A DNA stretch of 64,000 nt from Salvator merianae (taxonomy: Eukaryota > Chordata > Lepidosauria > Squamata > Teiidae), in NCBI GenBank assembly GCA_003586115.2, contig QVOM02000025.1:82069137-82133136 (forward strand), read 5' to 3'. Every line of letters begins with the position of its first letter. Position 1 is the first letter of the stretch. The position numbers and the translations under genes are program-made. Below the pieces are notes generated by a model. It saw nothing but the letters and a program-made list of their open reading frames with translations. It did not search any database and was not told the origin of the DNA. This document shows positions 1 to 12,300 of the stretch, piece by piece.

Positions 1-1860
1 CTTAGTGTGATATTTTTCAGCCTCTGAGTAGATTCATGCAACAGGGTTTTAGGGTTGGGATGTCAGCATAATTTACACACAGATTCCTGATTCAGTGGGT
101 CATTTGAAAATTAGAACCAAACTAGCACTCGTCTTTGAGCAGATATACTCAGATTACCTGTTTGGGTCAACTCTTTATTCGTATGTTGTGTGTATCTGTG
201 AAAATATGTGCTCAAATGTGTTACTGGAATGTAGACTGAAAAGGACTGCTAAAGTAGTACGTTTAAGTGGGCATTTCTCTGAAGATAAGGGAAAAAACTT
301 TGTTAAAAACTGCGTCAATTTATTCAACCTATAACGAATTGTTGAAATGACCCTACTGGTACTGCCAGCTACTATATCCTTGGTAATGTTAGTAAGTTTG
401 TGAATAAGTCATTCACTAATCTAGCATGTAGCTTTTTAATGATTATGTACTGCTCTGTTGAGGTCCGCGATGAATGAATGAATTCTTGCAGTGGGCAAAC
501 CCTTCAAGTATTACAACCATTCCAGTTATTGGTAAAAGCACAAATTCATATTACGAGATTTTGAAATGGAACAATGGTACAATGGGAGGTGTCTCAGATA
601 AGAATGAGGTACGTAACCTAGTAGGGGGATTAAAGCTGCTTGAAGCAATGTTTACACTACGACCTTGCACAGGTACGCACATTAAGAAAGAAGAGAAGAG
701 AAGAGAAGAGCAGGATCTTAACTCATTTGCACTGCAGCAAATAAGTAGGTGTCCAACTAGTTAATGAACACTACTAGCTCTGAGAAATAGACATGGCCAA
801 AATATGAGGAAATAAACACATGATCAGGAAAGGCCAGGGAAAAGATTAATCTAGCCTAGAACTCTGTTTCCAGATAAGGTTAGGCCAGCGCAAGGAATCT
901 ATGGGCCTTTCTGCAATTGCCGTTAGTGCAGAACAAGAAGGGGTCTGCGGCCTCCTGTTGCCCGCTGGTGCAGTTTAAAAGAGTCCCCACCCCAGTATGC
1001 TCCATCCACAGAAGTTGGAGCATAGACTGACCTAAGGCACCCAAAATGGCGTTCTGGCCCTGTCTACTACCATACTAGGGAGTGTTATACTTCTGCTGTA
1101 TCACGGGGGACTCATTTCAACAAGGCACACTGCTGATATGGATCTCCTGAAGACGAGCTTTCATTCCTGGCCTTTGGAACATTCAGTTCCCCCACCCCTG
1201 TGCCAGCCCCAAAGCTGGCATGAGCTTCATAGCCGCCATGGAACAGGCCGTTCCAATCTGAACGGCCCATTCTGTGCCAGGAGTGATCTGTCCCAGCTTG
1301 GGACAGTCTGTGTATCCCAGTACAGGGCAGCTCGGCCTATACCAGGATACCAAATGTAAGTGTAGAAACGAGGTAGGTTCCTGCAGAATTGCTCCTATTG
1401 CTGCTGCTGCTGCAGCTACCACTGTTACCATTACTAGTTGTACTGCTACTACAAGGCTTTTGATTCTGATCAAAGTGGCATGCTAGTCAAAGCCATTAGG
1501 TGACCCCAAGTCTGTGCATGTGTGAGGGATAGCTCTCCCAGGAGTAGAACTTGGAGGTAGTGGTAGACGGAAGCATGTTAATGTATGCAGTGCGATGATG
1601 CTGACTATGTCGAGTGGCTTCCTTTGAAGCTTGTGCAAATGCTTTTACTCTTGCACACTTGATAAGGCCCCAGCACTTAAGTTTTCACTTTAAAATTTAT
1701 ACCACAGTGAAGTTTAAAGTAACTAGCATGCCCTATGAGACTGTATGACTAATATGTTTTTGAAGGCACCAAATAATAATTTAAGCTCATGAACTGCAGT
1801 AGCCTTATTGATAGTTTGTCTCCCACAGCCTCAAAATACCTCCCAGGTATTATCTTGTGC
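1..1860. other. 5' flank of NUP54, no gene recognised
   Basis: No convincing exon on either strand. Bases 1-950 are AT-rich unique-looking DNA with a short AGAAG run near 690. Bases 1020-1480 hold GC-richer, partly inverted sequence that looks like an old unclassified repeat, with a GCT run at 1399-1415. From human gene order I would expect the 3' end of SCARB2 on this side, but no SCARB2 exon is visible. Confidence 0.5.
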
Positions 1861-1872
1861 TATTAAATGTTA

Positions 1873-1950
1873 AAGGGCTATAGCTTAGTGGGTCGAGTAT
1901 GTGCTTTTCATACAGAAAGTCAGAAGTCTATTCCTGGAGATCTCCCCTAA
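1873..1950 (+). repeat. tRNA-derived SINE fragment
   Basis: Starts GGGCTATAGCTTAGTGG and continues GAGTATGTGCTTTTCATACAG, then a degenerate B box AGTCTATTCCTGG. This is the layout of the tRNA-headed SINE common in squamates. The tail is lost. Confidence 0.6.
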
Positions 1951-2199
1951 AGAAGGTCATTTGTATATTGTTGTCAGGCGACTGTAGGGAAATACCATGT
2001 CGTTAACCAGGAATTGAAGTTACATTAAGAGCATCTTTACAGTAAGTGTTTTTAAATGTCCCAATTCAGCAAAAATTCCCTTCGACGCCAGTTCTCAGTC
2101 TCATTGTTTAGAGGCCAAGTATGGTCTTTAAACTTTCTGAAAAGGAAAGGGTTCCTAGGTTGCTTCTTTTTGCACTGTAGCAGTTGCTCATTGGGTACG

Positions 2200-2480
2200 G
2201 CAGACAAAAGGAAATAGTTCTTTACTCTAGATATAGTTAGACTTTGGAATTTGCTGCTGTAAGAAGTGGTGTTGGCTACAAGCCTGAGTGGCTTCAAAAG
2301 AGGTGGCCCACATCCAAGAGCCAGTGGTTAGGAGACGGCAAGTAGAACAAGCTATATGCTCAAGACCTGCTGGTGCGTTTCCCTCTGCAGCTGGTTGGCC
2401 ACTGAGAGAACAGAATGCTGGATTAGATGGGTAATGGGTCTGATCCATTGGAACACTTCCTGTGTCCCTATGTTAAGGCT
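2200..2480 (+). mobile_element. CR1 LINE 3' fragment
   Basis: Contains the CR1 3' phrases TTTGGAATTTGCTGCTGTAA, GTTGGCCACTGAGAGAACAG and ATGCTGGATTAGATGGGTAA, then CTGATCCATTGGAACACTTC. It resembles the other CR1 copies in the window. Confidence 0.75.
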
Positions 2481-2489
2481 GTCTAGTAG

Positions 2490-5400
2490 AGTCTGGTCAG
2501 GACCTGGAGGTAGCCCATAGCACCATCATATCTGTTTCCCAAATACCTTAAGAGAGGACTTTGCAATATGTTCAGAACTCACTATGTCCTCCAAAGCTTT
2601 GTGTGTCATGGTCCCGTACTCACAGGTTGATGCAGACAACAGGATAGACAAGGCTGCTTCTTGTGGGTGACCAGGTAACTGCATTGCTGATTGGAAAAGC
2701 AAAGTGAAGACTTCAGGTTTCATTCCACCCCTTTGAGGAAAGCTCTTTTCTTGTACAATTTTGTGTGATTTGTTATTAGTTTAATTTATGGTAATACTAG
2801 CACTGACACACAAATTGCAGTCCATCTTCCTTTAGAGAGGCTTCAGTACAACGACCTTGGTGTTACTGGACCCATTTGTCAATATTGCAGCATATGATCA
2901 ACGAAATAATAATAATATGCATATTGTGCTAATCTTAATGGTTCAAAGAGCTTCAAGTACTAATTTATCTCTTGAATCATTTTCAAGAATTATGTAGAGC
3001 AGACCACTATTAGCTTCACTGATATTAGCTCAGTTTGAAGGAGATCTTTTCTGGGGACACCCATGGGCACATGATGAATTGATTTTAGGCTCTTTCCAGT
3101 ATTCTGGCCATGGAGGGGTCTAGATCTCTTCGTTCCACACATTAGCATAGAAGAAGAGAGCTCCCAGCCCCCTGGAACTCTGTTTGCATTGGATGGAGTA
3201 ATAAACTGGGATAAGATGCCAAAATGGCACCCTGTTTTGGTCAACCAGTAGTCCTTGACAGTAAGACCTACAGGTGGACTAGACAATACGTGTGTGTGGG
3301 GGAGCATTTTTGGTGGTGCACCGAGAAGCACCAGTTGGAAATGGCACCGGAAGTCAGTGTGCCCTGGGAAAGGGCTTGACTGGGAACTTCAAAAGGGGTG
3401 GGAACATTTGTTCATGGCCTTCAAGGGCTCGGTGCCGGGTTCGAGGGCTGGGCCCAGCGTTCATAACCAGTGCTCTATCCTGACCCAGCAGTGACCCAGC
3501 CCAGTGGGTTGCCTGTCCTGGAACAGAGGGTCTCACTTTCTTCCAGGGTACCACAGGGGGTGGTGGAAACAGCCTTAATTATACAAGCAACGGCACAACC
3601 TTTTGTCAAGTCTTTTGTGATAAAACTTTTTTTAACATTGAAAACTGAAATATGTATACGGGAACAGCCAGAAAATAAGAAGTTGCATTTGCAAAGATTG
3701 TAGTTAAGGGCATTTTACCACAAAAAGGGAAACCTAACATCAAAAGAACCTAATAAATAAGATTAACTGTTGTTGTTTTGTTATGTCAAGCAAAACAATG
3801 TGTTTATTCTGCATCTAATGTTAAAATCCTTTATGTTCAACCTGTAAAAAAATGAATGCAGTGGATTCCAGTTGAATCACTGAAAGTCTATGAATGAAAA
3901 TTGGCAAATTAAATTTGTTTTGTGGTTTCATTGTCGTTTCTTCATCATTTCTTCCGTTTCTTTACCATCTGTAGTCCCATTTTTTAATTCTCCCAAGGAA
4001 CAAAACACATTGGTTTAAAGATCCTCTTTTTGTGAAAAATTCTCTTTGGTTTTGTTCTTTCTGGAAAATGTAGGCGAGGCTAGCCCATGATCCAAACCTA
4101 ACAGATAGCAATTTTCGTTAGAACTGTAAATGGTATCCCATTAGTTTTCTGCTGACTTTGAACCAAAGGGAACATACCTACAAATTCTGGTATTGGTTTC
4201 TTAGAATTAATTTGGTCTTGGTCAATCAGTGGTAAGGTATTATTTTATCTGAAAAGGAAAGAAATCTTGGCAACACAATATTCCTCTCATAACATGGTTT
4301 CCTTTTTGCTTTTATACTAAGGATGTGTATGAGTAGAATCTGCCTGCTTCACTTTGCATTGAAGCTGAAGCAGACAAAGCACATTTGATTTCTATTGAAC
4401 CCTGAACTGCAGGCACGGTTTGACTCATTGTGGGTCTTTTTGCACTTTCCACCATAGAATAGGCCTTGGAATAGAACGTCGGCAGGATACCAGCATTCAC
4501 AGTGTGAATGCTGCTATCCTGTGTCACGACAGTGGCTGGGAGACTTCTGGCTGCTGCCATGGCGACTGGGAATGCCGCATGATGGTGTAGCTGTGCTGCT
4601 CTGTGTTCGCACCTGGAAGTGGGTGTGAACTCTGTGTATCTGGAACAGTCCTACTGTTCCTGGTACAGCTGCGGGGCACGATTTTGTGCTCCACAGCAGG
4701 TAACAATTGGGAGCAGCTGTAGTCTGCTCCCGATAGTCAGGGCCTGCATGAAATGCAGAAGCACCACACTAGCAAGCATCCCCAACGCTCACTAGTGTAC
4801 AGTGCAAACAGGTGCCATATTCCTGCCTCCCCCCACAATTGTTTTTCAACATGCCCAGCTCATCCCCAGAGATGTTCATGGTGACCTTGCTTTTATTTGC
4901 AGTTCCCCATCTTCCTGGTAGCCCAAACTGGGCTACAACTGCTGGCCGCTCACCACTTAAGGAAGGCCAATTTGACTGTTTTCCTGCCTATGAGATGACA
5001 TTCGGGCAGCCGTCACATTTTAAAAATCCCTGTTGTCTCAGGGATGGACAGGGAACCTGGGCCGTGTTCAGCCTGGAATGGCCTGGTCGCACCTATCATG
5101 CTGCCACACCAAGCCTTCGTGACTGGCAACTGGCAAGCTTCAGTGTAGCAGGGGGAGGGCAGGAAGCAGTAGCAGTGGCAGCTATGGTAGGGGAGCACTG
5201 GTTGTGGAGGTGGGGCTGGACCCTTCCTGGGGCGAGATGAGGCCAAGTGGCTGTGTGGACGGCACAGAATAAAAGGGGAGATTGTACCAAACTATTGGGG
5301 AGCCGCCAATTGAACACAATATACCACTATGGAACAATTTGCTTGATCAGAAAAGGCTGAGCTAGTTGCTAGGGCTATTTCCAGAGTTCGCAAAATCAGT

Positions 5401-5519
5401 TAACCTGCCCAAATTAGAAAACACAATATTTAAAAGTTCCTCCAGAATTTATCCAGACAGTACCCGAACTTGAATTACTTGTCAGGCCCGAGTAAATCAT
5501 ACCCTCACAGCTACTAGCA
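2490..5519. other. Intergenic DNA, no gene recognised
   Basis: AT-rich unique-looking sequence at 2750-4300, possibly the 3' UTR or downstream region of an upstream neighbour, which I cannot prove. Bases 4300-5300 are GC-richer with mixed inverted segments and open frames up to 142 codons that match nothing I know. They look like decayed DNA elements. Confidence 0.4.
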
Positions 5520-6245
5520 CTACCTTTTGTAAGCCGTAAGGGGGCGCTCTCTCACGCCGCCGCAAACCCTTAGTTTCGTGGCTGCAGAAGCCTCACTAGG
5601 AGCTTAAGCCCGCCTTCCCTTTCTCTGCACTGTCCCTTTTCTTTATTGGCCGAACTTCGTGGTTACATCAACAGCGAGCGCCGCATCAGGTCGCTCCACC
5701 CACTTGCAAGGACAACCATAGACTCAAGAAAAGTGTAGAACAATCCTCGAAGTCAGCCAAAATATTTCAAGGGCGCTCCCAGTTTTTGCGTCCCAGTGGA
5801 TGTGTAACTTTGCCCCATACAGATAGCAAAAGACTCGGCACTACAGTATTCTGTGAATAGGCAGAGCTAACTGCTGGATATGGAATCTCTGAAAAGAAAT
5901 CAAAGGGCGGACAAGCTCTGGAAGCAAGGAAACAGGGGCTAGCTGATTGTTGGGGATTACATTTGTACCTAATATATTCTGCAATGGATCATGCCCTGTG
6001 GCTTCAGAAAAGAAAATATGACGGGCTACCTAGCATGCTATGCTAACTTTAATTGCAACATAGGCTTAAACACAGCGCTTCATCTGTAGAGACTAAGAAT
6101 CAAAATAAATCTCAAACGTGGAGCCCTCTAAACTTTTCTTGTGTCTATGGTGCAGGCTTCAGGGTCAAAGCTTCCGGTCGGACGCAAGCGGAGACTGAAC
6201 TTCCGCCGGTTCCGTTGCCTGTGCAGCGGCTGCTGTGCTCGCCTC
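5520..6245 (+). promoter_or_regulatory. NUP54 promoter and 5' UTR region
   Basis: A moderately GC-rich stretch before the NUP54 start codon, richer in CpG than the DNA on either side. Two ETS-family motifs lie close to the start codon: CTTCCGG at 6171-6177 and ACTTCCGCC at 6199-6207. An inverted CCAAT box (ATTGG) is at 5645-5649. No TATA box is obvious. This fits a housekeeping promoter. The transcription start itself is inferred, not seen. Confidence 0.6.
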
Positions 6246-6300
6246 ATGGCTTTCAACTTCGGGGCAGCCGCTGGCGCCGCAGCCGCTCCAAACCCTGCGG
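6246..6300 (+). CDS. NUP54: NUP54 coding exon 1 (start codon)
   Basis: It begins MAFNFG, the conserved vertebrate N-terminus, followed by an Ala-rich stretch. The start is fixed by this match. The exon ends after one base of a split Gly codon, with donor GTGAGG at 6301. Confidence 0.93.
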
Positions 6301-9300
6301 GTGAGGGGCAGGGGGCGAGGGGCAGGGGCAGCTTTCCGAATCTTGCAGGAATAAGGATAGTTAAAAGGGAGTATTTTTTCGTACTGCGCATAAGTAAACC
6401 TAGGAACTGTTTGCCACTAGATGTACGGTAGCCCATTAGCTTGGAGAGCTTGCAAAAGGGGTTTTATATCTATATGTTTCTATTCTGCCCTATACCTGAA
6501 GGTCTCTGGTGGCCAAGGCTGTCAATGGATGTGAACCCTGATGGTTGCGCCGCTTCCTCTGACAGGCCGGCGGTATGCATAATGCTTCTGTGGAAGCTGG
6601 TTGCTGGGCGACCGTGGGCAGGGCAGGGCGTGTGGTGGTGCTTGTTTGCTCGCCTTCCGTATGCATGTGACTGGTGCCCCTGTGAGAACAGGCCGCTAGG
6701 CTAGATGGACTGCTGGTCTGATCCAGCAGCACAGTAGTTGTGGGTTTATGTTAAATCCCCACTCTGGGCACCAGGACCGTTCTTCTGAAGGGTGATGCAG
6801 GAAGGAGGGAGGGAGAGGACAACTACCTATGTTGAATATCTGTCTGATATTTTAAACACAGAACATAATATCTCTACAGAGGTGAGATAACCATCCCAAG
6901 CCATTGAAAGTAACTGCCTCTCCATCCACCACATGTAAAAATCAGAGGAGGTTTATGCATCTTATGAATGATCGTAAAGAGAAGATGTTCATGAACTCTG
7001 TGTTCAAGAAAGAAGTAAAATGCTTTTGTTCCTGTTTATTCCAGAGGACTTGTATTGATGATGCAGTAAAAACAGTAAAAAAAAAAGTTTTGTGGTACTT
7101 TACCAGAGCACCACAGTTAGTGTGTATAAGGTTTGGTTTACTGCAGTCCCCCCTATATCAGTTAGATACAGTACTGAGTCATGTGTGATTTGCTAGGGGA
7201 ATATAAAGAATGAAGTCATAGAAAAACGTAATGTAGGAAAAGTATGGTTGTTAACATAGATGTCATGGCAGAGACATGACTGTTCCTATGATCATCTCAA
7301 ATGTCAAGTTATATTTATTGAGAAAGTACCATGATAAGATTTAATAATGTCACCCACAACATCATCTCCTAATATTCCAGTCTCTTTAATGCTGGATAAA
7401 CAAGCTAGGCTTTCTGTAGAAGGCTGCATCCTCATGAGGAGGCCGGGGTGCTTGCTCCAGCTTGAGGCATGAGGGATGGTATCTTTACACTGCATGCCTC
7501 GTTCCCTTGCTGCCTTCAAAGCTAAGGAACAAAAGCTCTCCTGCTTCAGATTGGCACCACGGCCCCATTTTGGGATGTGCCAGAATTGGTCCAGGAAGTC
7601 AACCATTTCAGCGCATCCCAAAATGGGCCCATAGGTCCCTTATTTGGCTGTTGCCCATCTTGATGATGGCAGGACAGGCATCTGAAGGTGGCAAGTGCTT
7701 TCAGAGCCATTCTTCCAAGGTTGTGGGGAAAATGCCTCTGAGGATTCTTGCTGGCCTTTGAAGGGGTGCTACATGCTGAGACGTTGCTGGCGTCAAGATC
7801 TTGCGTCCCTTGGCTCTTCACTGAGCAGTTTCTGCCATCTGTGTGGATGCAGCCTAAGTGGACAAAAATCTGACATCAGGAGAGTGAGTATTCAAAAGCC
7901 GCATTTCAGTCTCCCAGAACACTCTGTGAATGATCTTCGAACAGCCATCCTGGAAGGCAGTTCAGTGGCTCTAATGAGGTGGACTTTGAGACACAGAAAT
8001 GTAGGCCCTAATAATATTATAGCTTGTAAGGTGCTAGAGGGCTTTGGTTTTCATGCCTGTTCTCTTTAGCAGGGGGAAAGTTGTGTTCTTTACTCTTGAG
8101 CAAAGCAAAGGAGCTGCAGAGCGTGATTCTCCCTCACATACATCTTTGTCATTTGGTGAACGAGCTGTGTCTGTTGCCAGTCAAGACACAGAAGCTATTG
8201 CTATGAATCTGGAAGCCTTGAGTTCAGATCTATCTGTTGCGAATATTTTGTGGTTGAAAACAAACAGCTGTTTCTCAGCCTTTCCTGCAGTCTGCAGTGT
8301 GAGGATAATACAGATCTTTGAATGCTTGATTATAAGGGAAAAATGTGTAATATATGCCCCATCAAAGTGTTCACATCCTACTTCCACTGTTTGTTTCTTG
8401 AAACTGTTGTTGCTTGCCTTGATATATCTAGCACCTGGTAGGCCAGAATATATGACTAGCAGATATTTTTCCCTGGATCTCACAAATTATGTCAGGATCA
8501 GCACGTTGGTATGAATTGGCGTGGTAATATCAGTGAAATGTTTCTAGTACTCAGAGAAGCCCTGCCAAATACTATTATTTATCAGAAATCGAAAAGTCAA
8601 CATTATTCTAATATTCTGAGAAAGGGGAGCAAAAATATTAAAAGTTTTATGTTGGATCATATTGCCAATCCAAGTGCAATATAAACCCATTCCTTCCAAG
8701 CACCTTAGATTTTTGTCCGTTCTATAGACTCACTTTTCACAAACAGGAAGAATTTTAATTACTTATTTATAGCATGCAGTTAATATTTGGCAAAAAGGTT
8801 TCATTTAGCCTATATGAACAGAAAGGCTGTTGTTGTTGTTTTCTTGATGTGGTCTGATTTTTCCTCTCTGTTTCCATGTTTTTTTCAGCTTTTCCTGATC
8901 AGAGATAGTTCTACTTTGCTTTCTTACTAACCCTGCCTTGCTTTCTTTCTGCTTCCCACACATCAGGATTTGGTGGGCTTGAAACAGCAAACTCCACTGC
9001 CAGTGGGTTTAATTTTGGGGGTTTCGGATTAACTGCTAATCCTGCAGTGAATTTTAATATTGGGAATTTTGGTGTATCTACTACCTCAGCATCACCATTC
9101 AATTTTGGTAACAGTCTGGCCAGTGCAGGTAGAGAATGCACACAAGTGGTGTTCGTAATGATGATGTCTCTGGTCAGGGTCCAAGAATTCGCTTTATGCT
9201 TTGGAGTTTAAATCCATTCCTGTGGCAGTTTCTGTTTAAAATACATGAGACCCTATTTATAGCCAGTATGTGCTGTGATTAGATAGGAGGTAGACTACTT

Positions 9301-12300
9301 TCATTCCTTAGATTATATTTTTAAAAAGCTACTCAGCTATTCTTTTTTAATAGCTATGAGATAAATTTAGGTCCTGATCCAAATGTGGGAGCAGGACCTA
9401 ATAATATATTCACAATGATTCACCACTCATTTCAAAAGAATGCAGCAGTCCATCTGTTCAGAAGAGAAAATATGAGTGTTAAATGAACATCTGGATGGCC
9501 AGGAAATTCCTGCTATTGTCTGGTCCAGTCCATAGTTCATACAGTGCTATGCAGACAGTGGGAATTGGCTATCTGCCTGCTTTAGTAAAGAAGTAAGTGA
9601 CAAGGGGACAGCCATTTCCAAATGGGCATAACAGGTACCCATCCAGAAGGCATATAGCTAATCGTGCCTGTTCAGCATTTTCCCACTACATATGCCTTAT
9701 GAACAGTGGAAGATGTATTTAGTTCTCTTCCGTTATTCACCTGCTTACTATGGACCTTTATGACAATATTAAATGTGGATCTGTCTGTCGATGCTGCTTT
9801 CAGTGTTAACACCAATTTCTCCCCAAGCAAAGTGAACCTGGTTATCTTAGCATCCTAGCAATGTAGATCAAATTCATTATGCACATCTTGCAAATGGGGA
9901 TATTAGGATTACTTGTTAGTAACGTCAAAAGGACTGCAGATTTTACTTTTGAAAATACTTTTATACATAACTATATATATACGTGTCTCGAATTCTTGGA
10001 CTCTGCTGCATTTATGTTTTTCCTTTCCTGTGTTTCTTCATTATCTCAGTTACCATTAACTCACCGCACTTCTATCACGGTTTTGTGAAGAACAAATATT
10101 ATACGATCAGCAAAGTGTTTGCAGTCTTCACTTTAGAACTTCCAGAATTATGCTGACTTTGATAAAAAAAAAAAAATCCTGAATATTAAACTTTCCAATT
10201 TGCTTACAATCTATTTGCAGTGGAGCAGGTTGATGCTTCAATTTTAGGTGATATTCAGTTGTCAGGCATTAATCTATCATTTTTCTTGAATGTGCTTGAC
10301 TTTAGTAGAGCTCTAATGCTTAATAACGTAACTATTTTGTATTATCACACCATTCTTGTGGCTGCTCGTATATGAAATTATATCCATTCCATAGTCCCTC
10401 ATTTTCGTACTGTAATTTGTGAGACATTTCAGTAATTAGTACAATTAACTCTCATGTAGAAGAAACCATTACTAATCCCATAATGTTGTTGTTGTTTCTT
10501 CTTGATTGATCTGAATGGCTTCTACTTCTTGTCTATTTAAAATTCCAGTTGGAAAACTTTAGTGCAAGGAAGGATGGAAAAGGATAGTGACAGTTACAAT
10601 GTTAATGACAAATAGATCTCTAATCAGTCTGCATATTTTAGATCCTGAATGATCAAATTTCTAAACAGAAGAATCTGGATAAGAGATCACCAGAGAATTG
10701 TAATAAATAACAAAAACATTGAATATGTAACTAAATGCTAAAGATGTTTTAAAATATAAGTTACTGTAAAACACATCTAAAACATCTTGAGATGGCATAA
10801 AGATTCAAAATAACAAAGGAGTTGTAAACAGAATATATTGATCTATAACTTAAAACATCTTTGAATATCACTAACAAAGTTTCATACACAGGAGAGTGGT
10901 TTTTGTTAGTTATTAAAAGTTTTTAGTGATATTCTATCCTGATTCTTCTGCTTGGAAAGAGATATTTAAAGCTTGGCAGATGAAGTCTAATTGCTGTGCA
11001 GATCTGGGCTTATAATCCTAATCAATTTATAAGTGGTTCAACCTAGACTTCATTAATCATGCTGCCAGCCCAAAACGTTTATTATTGCACAATAGGAGTG
11101 CTAATAGTTTGGATGAGGTTGCAGATTCGGTTCTCAGCATCTCCCTGGAAGAAGGCAACAGCAAATCACTTATTTATCTATTTATTATTTGCATTTTTAT
11201 CCCGCCCTATACCCAAAGATCTTAGGGCTGGTTACAACATTAAAAACAAATATAAAATGACCATACTAAAACAATAACAGTGTCTGAAAATGGGGAGGAA
11301 AGGCTGTTCCCTTATTTAGCCAAAGGCCAGGGCAAAGAGGTGCATCTTCACAGCTTTCCTAAACATATAAAGTGAAGGTGCATGGTGCATCTCAGGGGGG
11401 AGACTATTCCATAGTCTGGGAGCCATGACTGAGAAGGCCCTATCCTGGGTGCCCGCCCCTTTTGCTACAGACAGTGGTGGTGCAACCAGAAGTGCGCCCC
11501 ATACAGATCTTAAGGCACTTCTGAATCTACGCTGAGACAACTGTATAATTGCACCCATGTGCTCACCAGGAGTTCATCTTCTTTACTCTTTGTCTACAGT
11601 TAGGGTGTCTCCGGTGACAACCGTCATTGCATCTGGGATATAAACAGTTCACAAAGAAACTGTTCTGATCCGCATTCATTCAAAGAGCCTGGAAAACCCA
11701 GCAGGGATGGCAGAGCAGTTGTGCAATCAAAATGACAATGGCAGTCTGAGATAATTTGTGTTAATTAAGAGACCATTCCAGGGATCACTTGAAGATGGTT
11801 AATCAATCCTCTTGAACTGTTTGGTATAAGAAAGAGACAGAGGATCAGGCATTTTACCACATAAAGACAACCCAGGAATATTACTCTGTACCAGCTTTAT
11901 CAAAGGGTTAGACAAATTCATGGATGACAAGTGTATTAATGACTGCTAGAATGGATACAGCACTGCCTCTGGGCACAATCATGCATAGCTGGAGAAAAGC
12001 AGAAGGTATCCCTTGCTCAGTATTGTTGATGATCCTGTATTTATTCAGCAGTCGTCTTCAGCTCTCTGTTCCCCCACAACATGGTGTACAGTCATCCAAA
12101 AACGTTTTGTAATATGCACGGGCATTCTAGAGAAGGGCTACCTAATCCAAAACTCAGTATATGGCCCTTAAAAGAAAAAGAGTAGGAATAACTCTTGCCC
12201 CTCGCACATGAATTCTGTCTGGCAGTAAATTAACCAAAGCAACTTTAAATACAGCGTTTGGTCCATTTTTAATGAAGTGATGAACTGGTTGAATAAACTT

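Noticed and set aside
4812..5240. A 142-codon open frame upstream of NUP54
   Set aside because: Composition follows the GC-rich repeat-like stretch, no recognisable domain and no promoter or splice context.
1..5500. SCARB2 3' end, expected next to NUP54 from human gene order
   Set aside because: No SCARB2 exon could be read, and unique AT-rich DNA alone does not prove a 3' UTR.
8044..8514. A 156-codon open frame in NUP54 intron 1
   Set aside because: No domain, no splice support, overlaps an equally open frame on the other strand.
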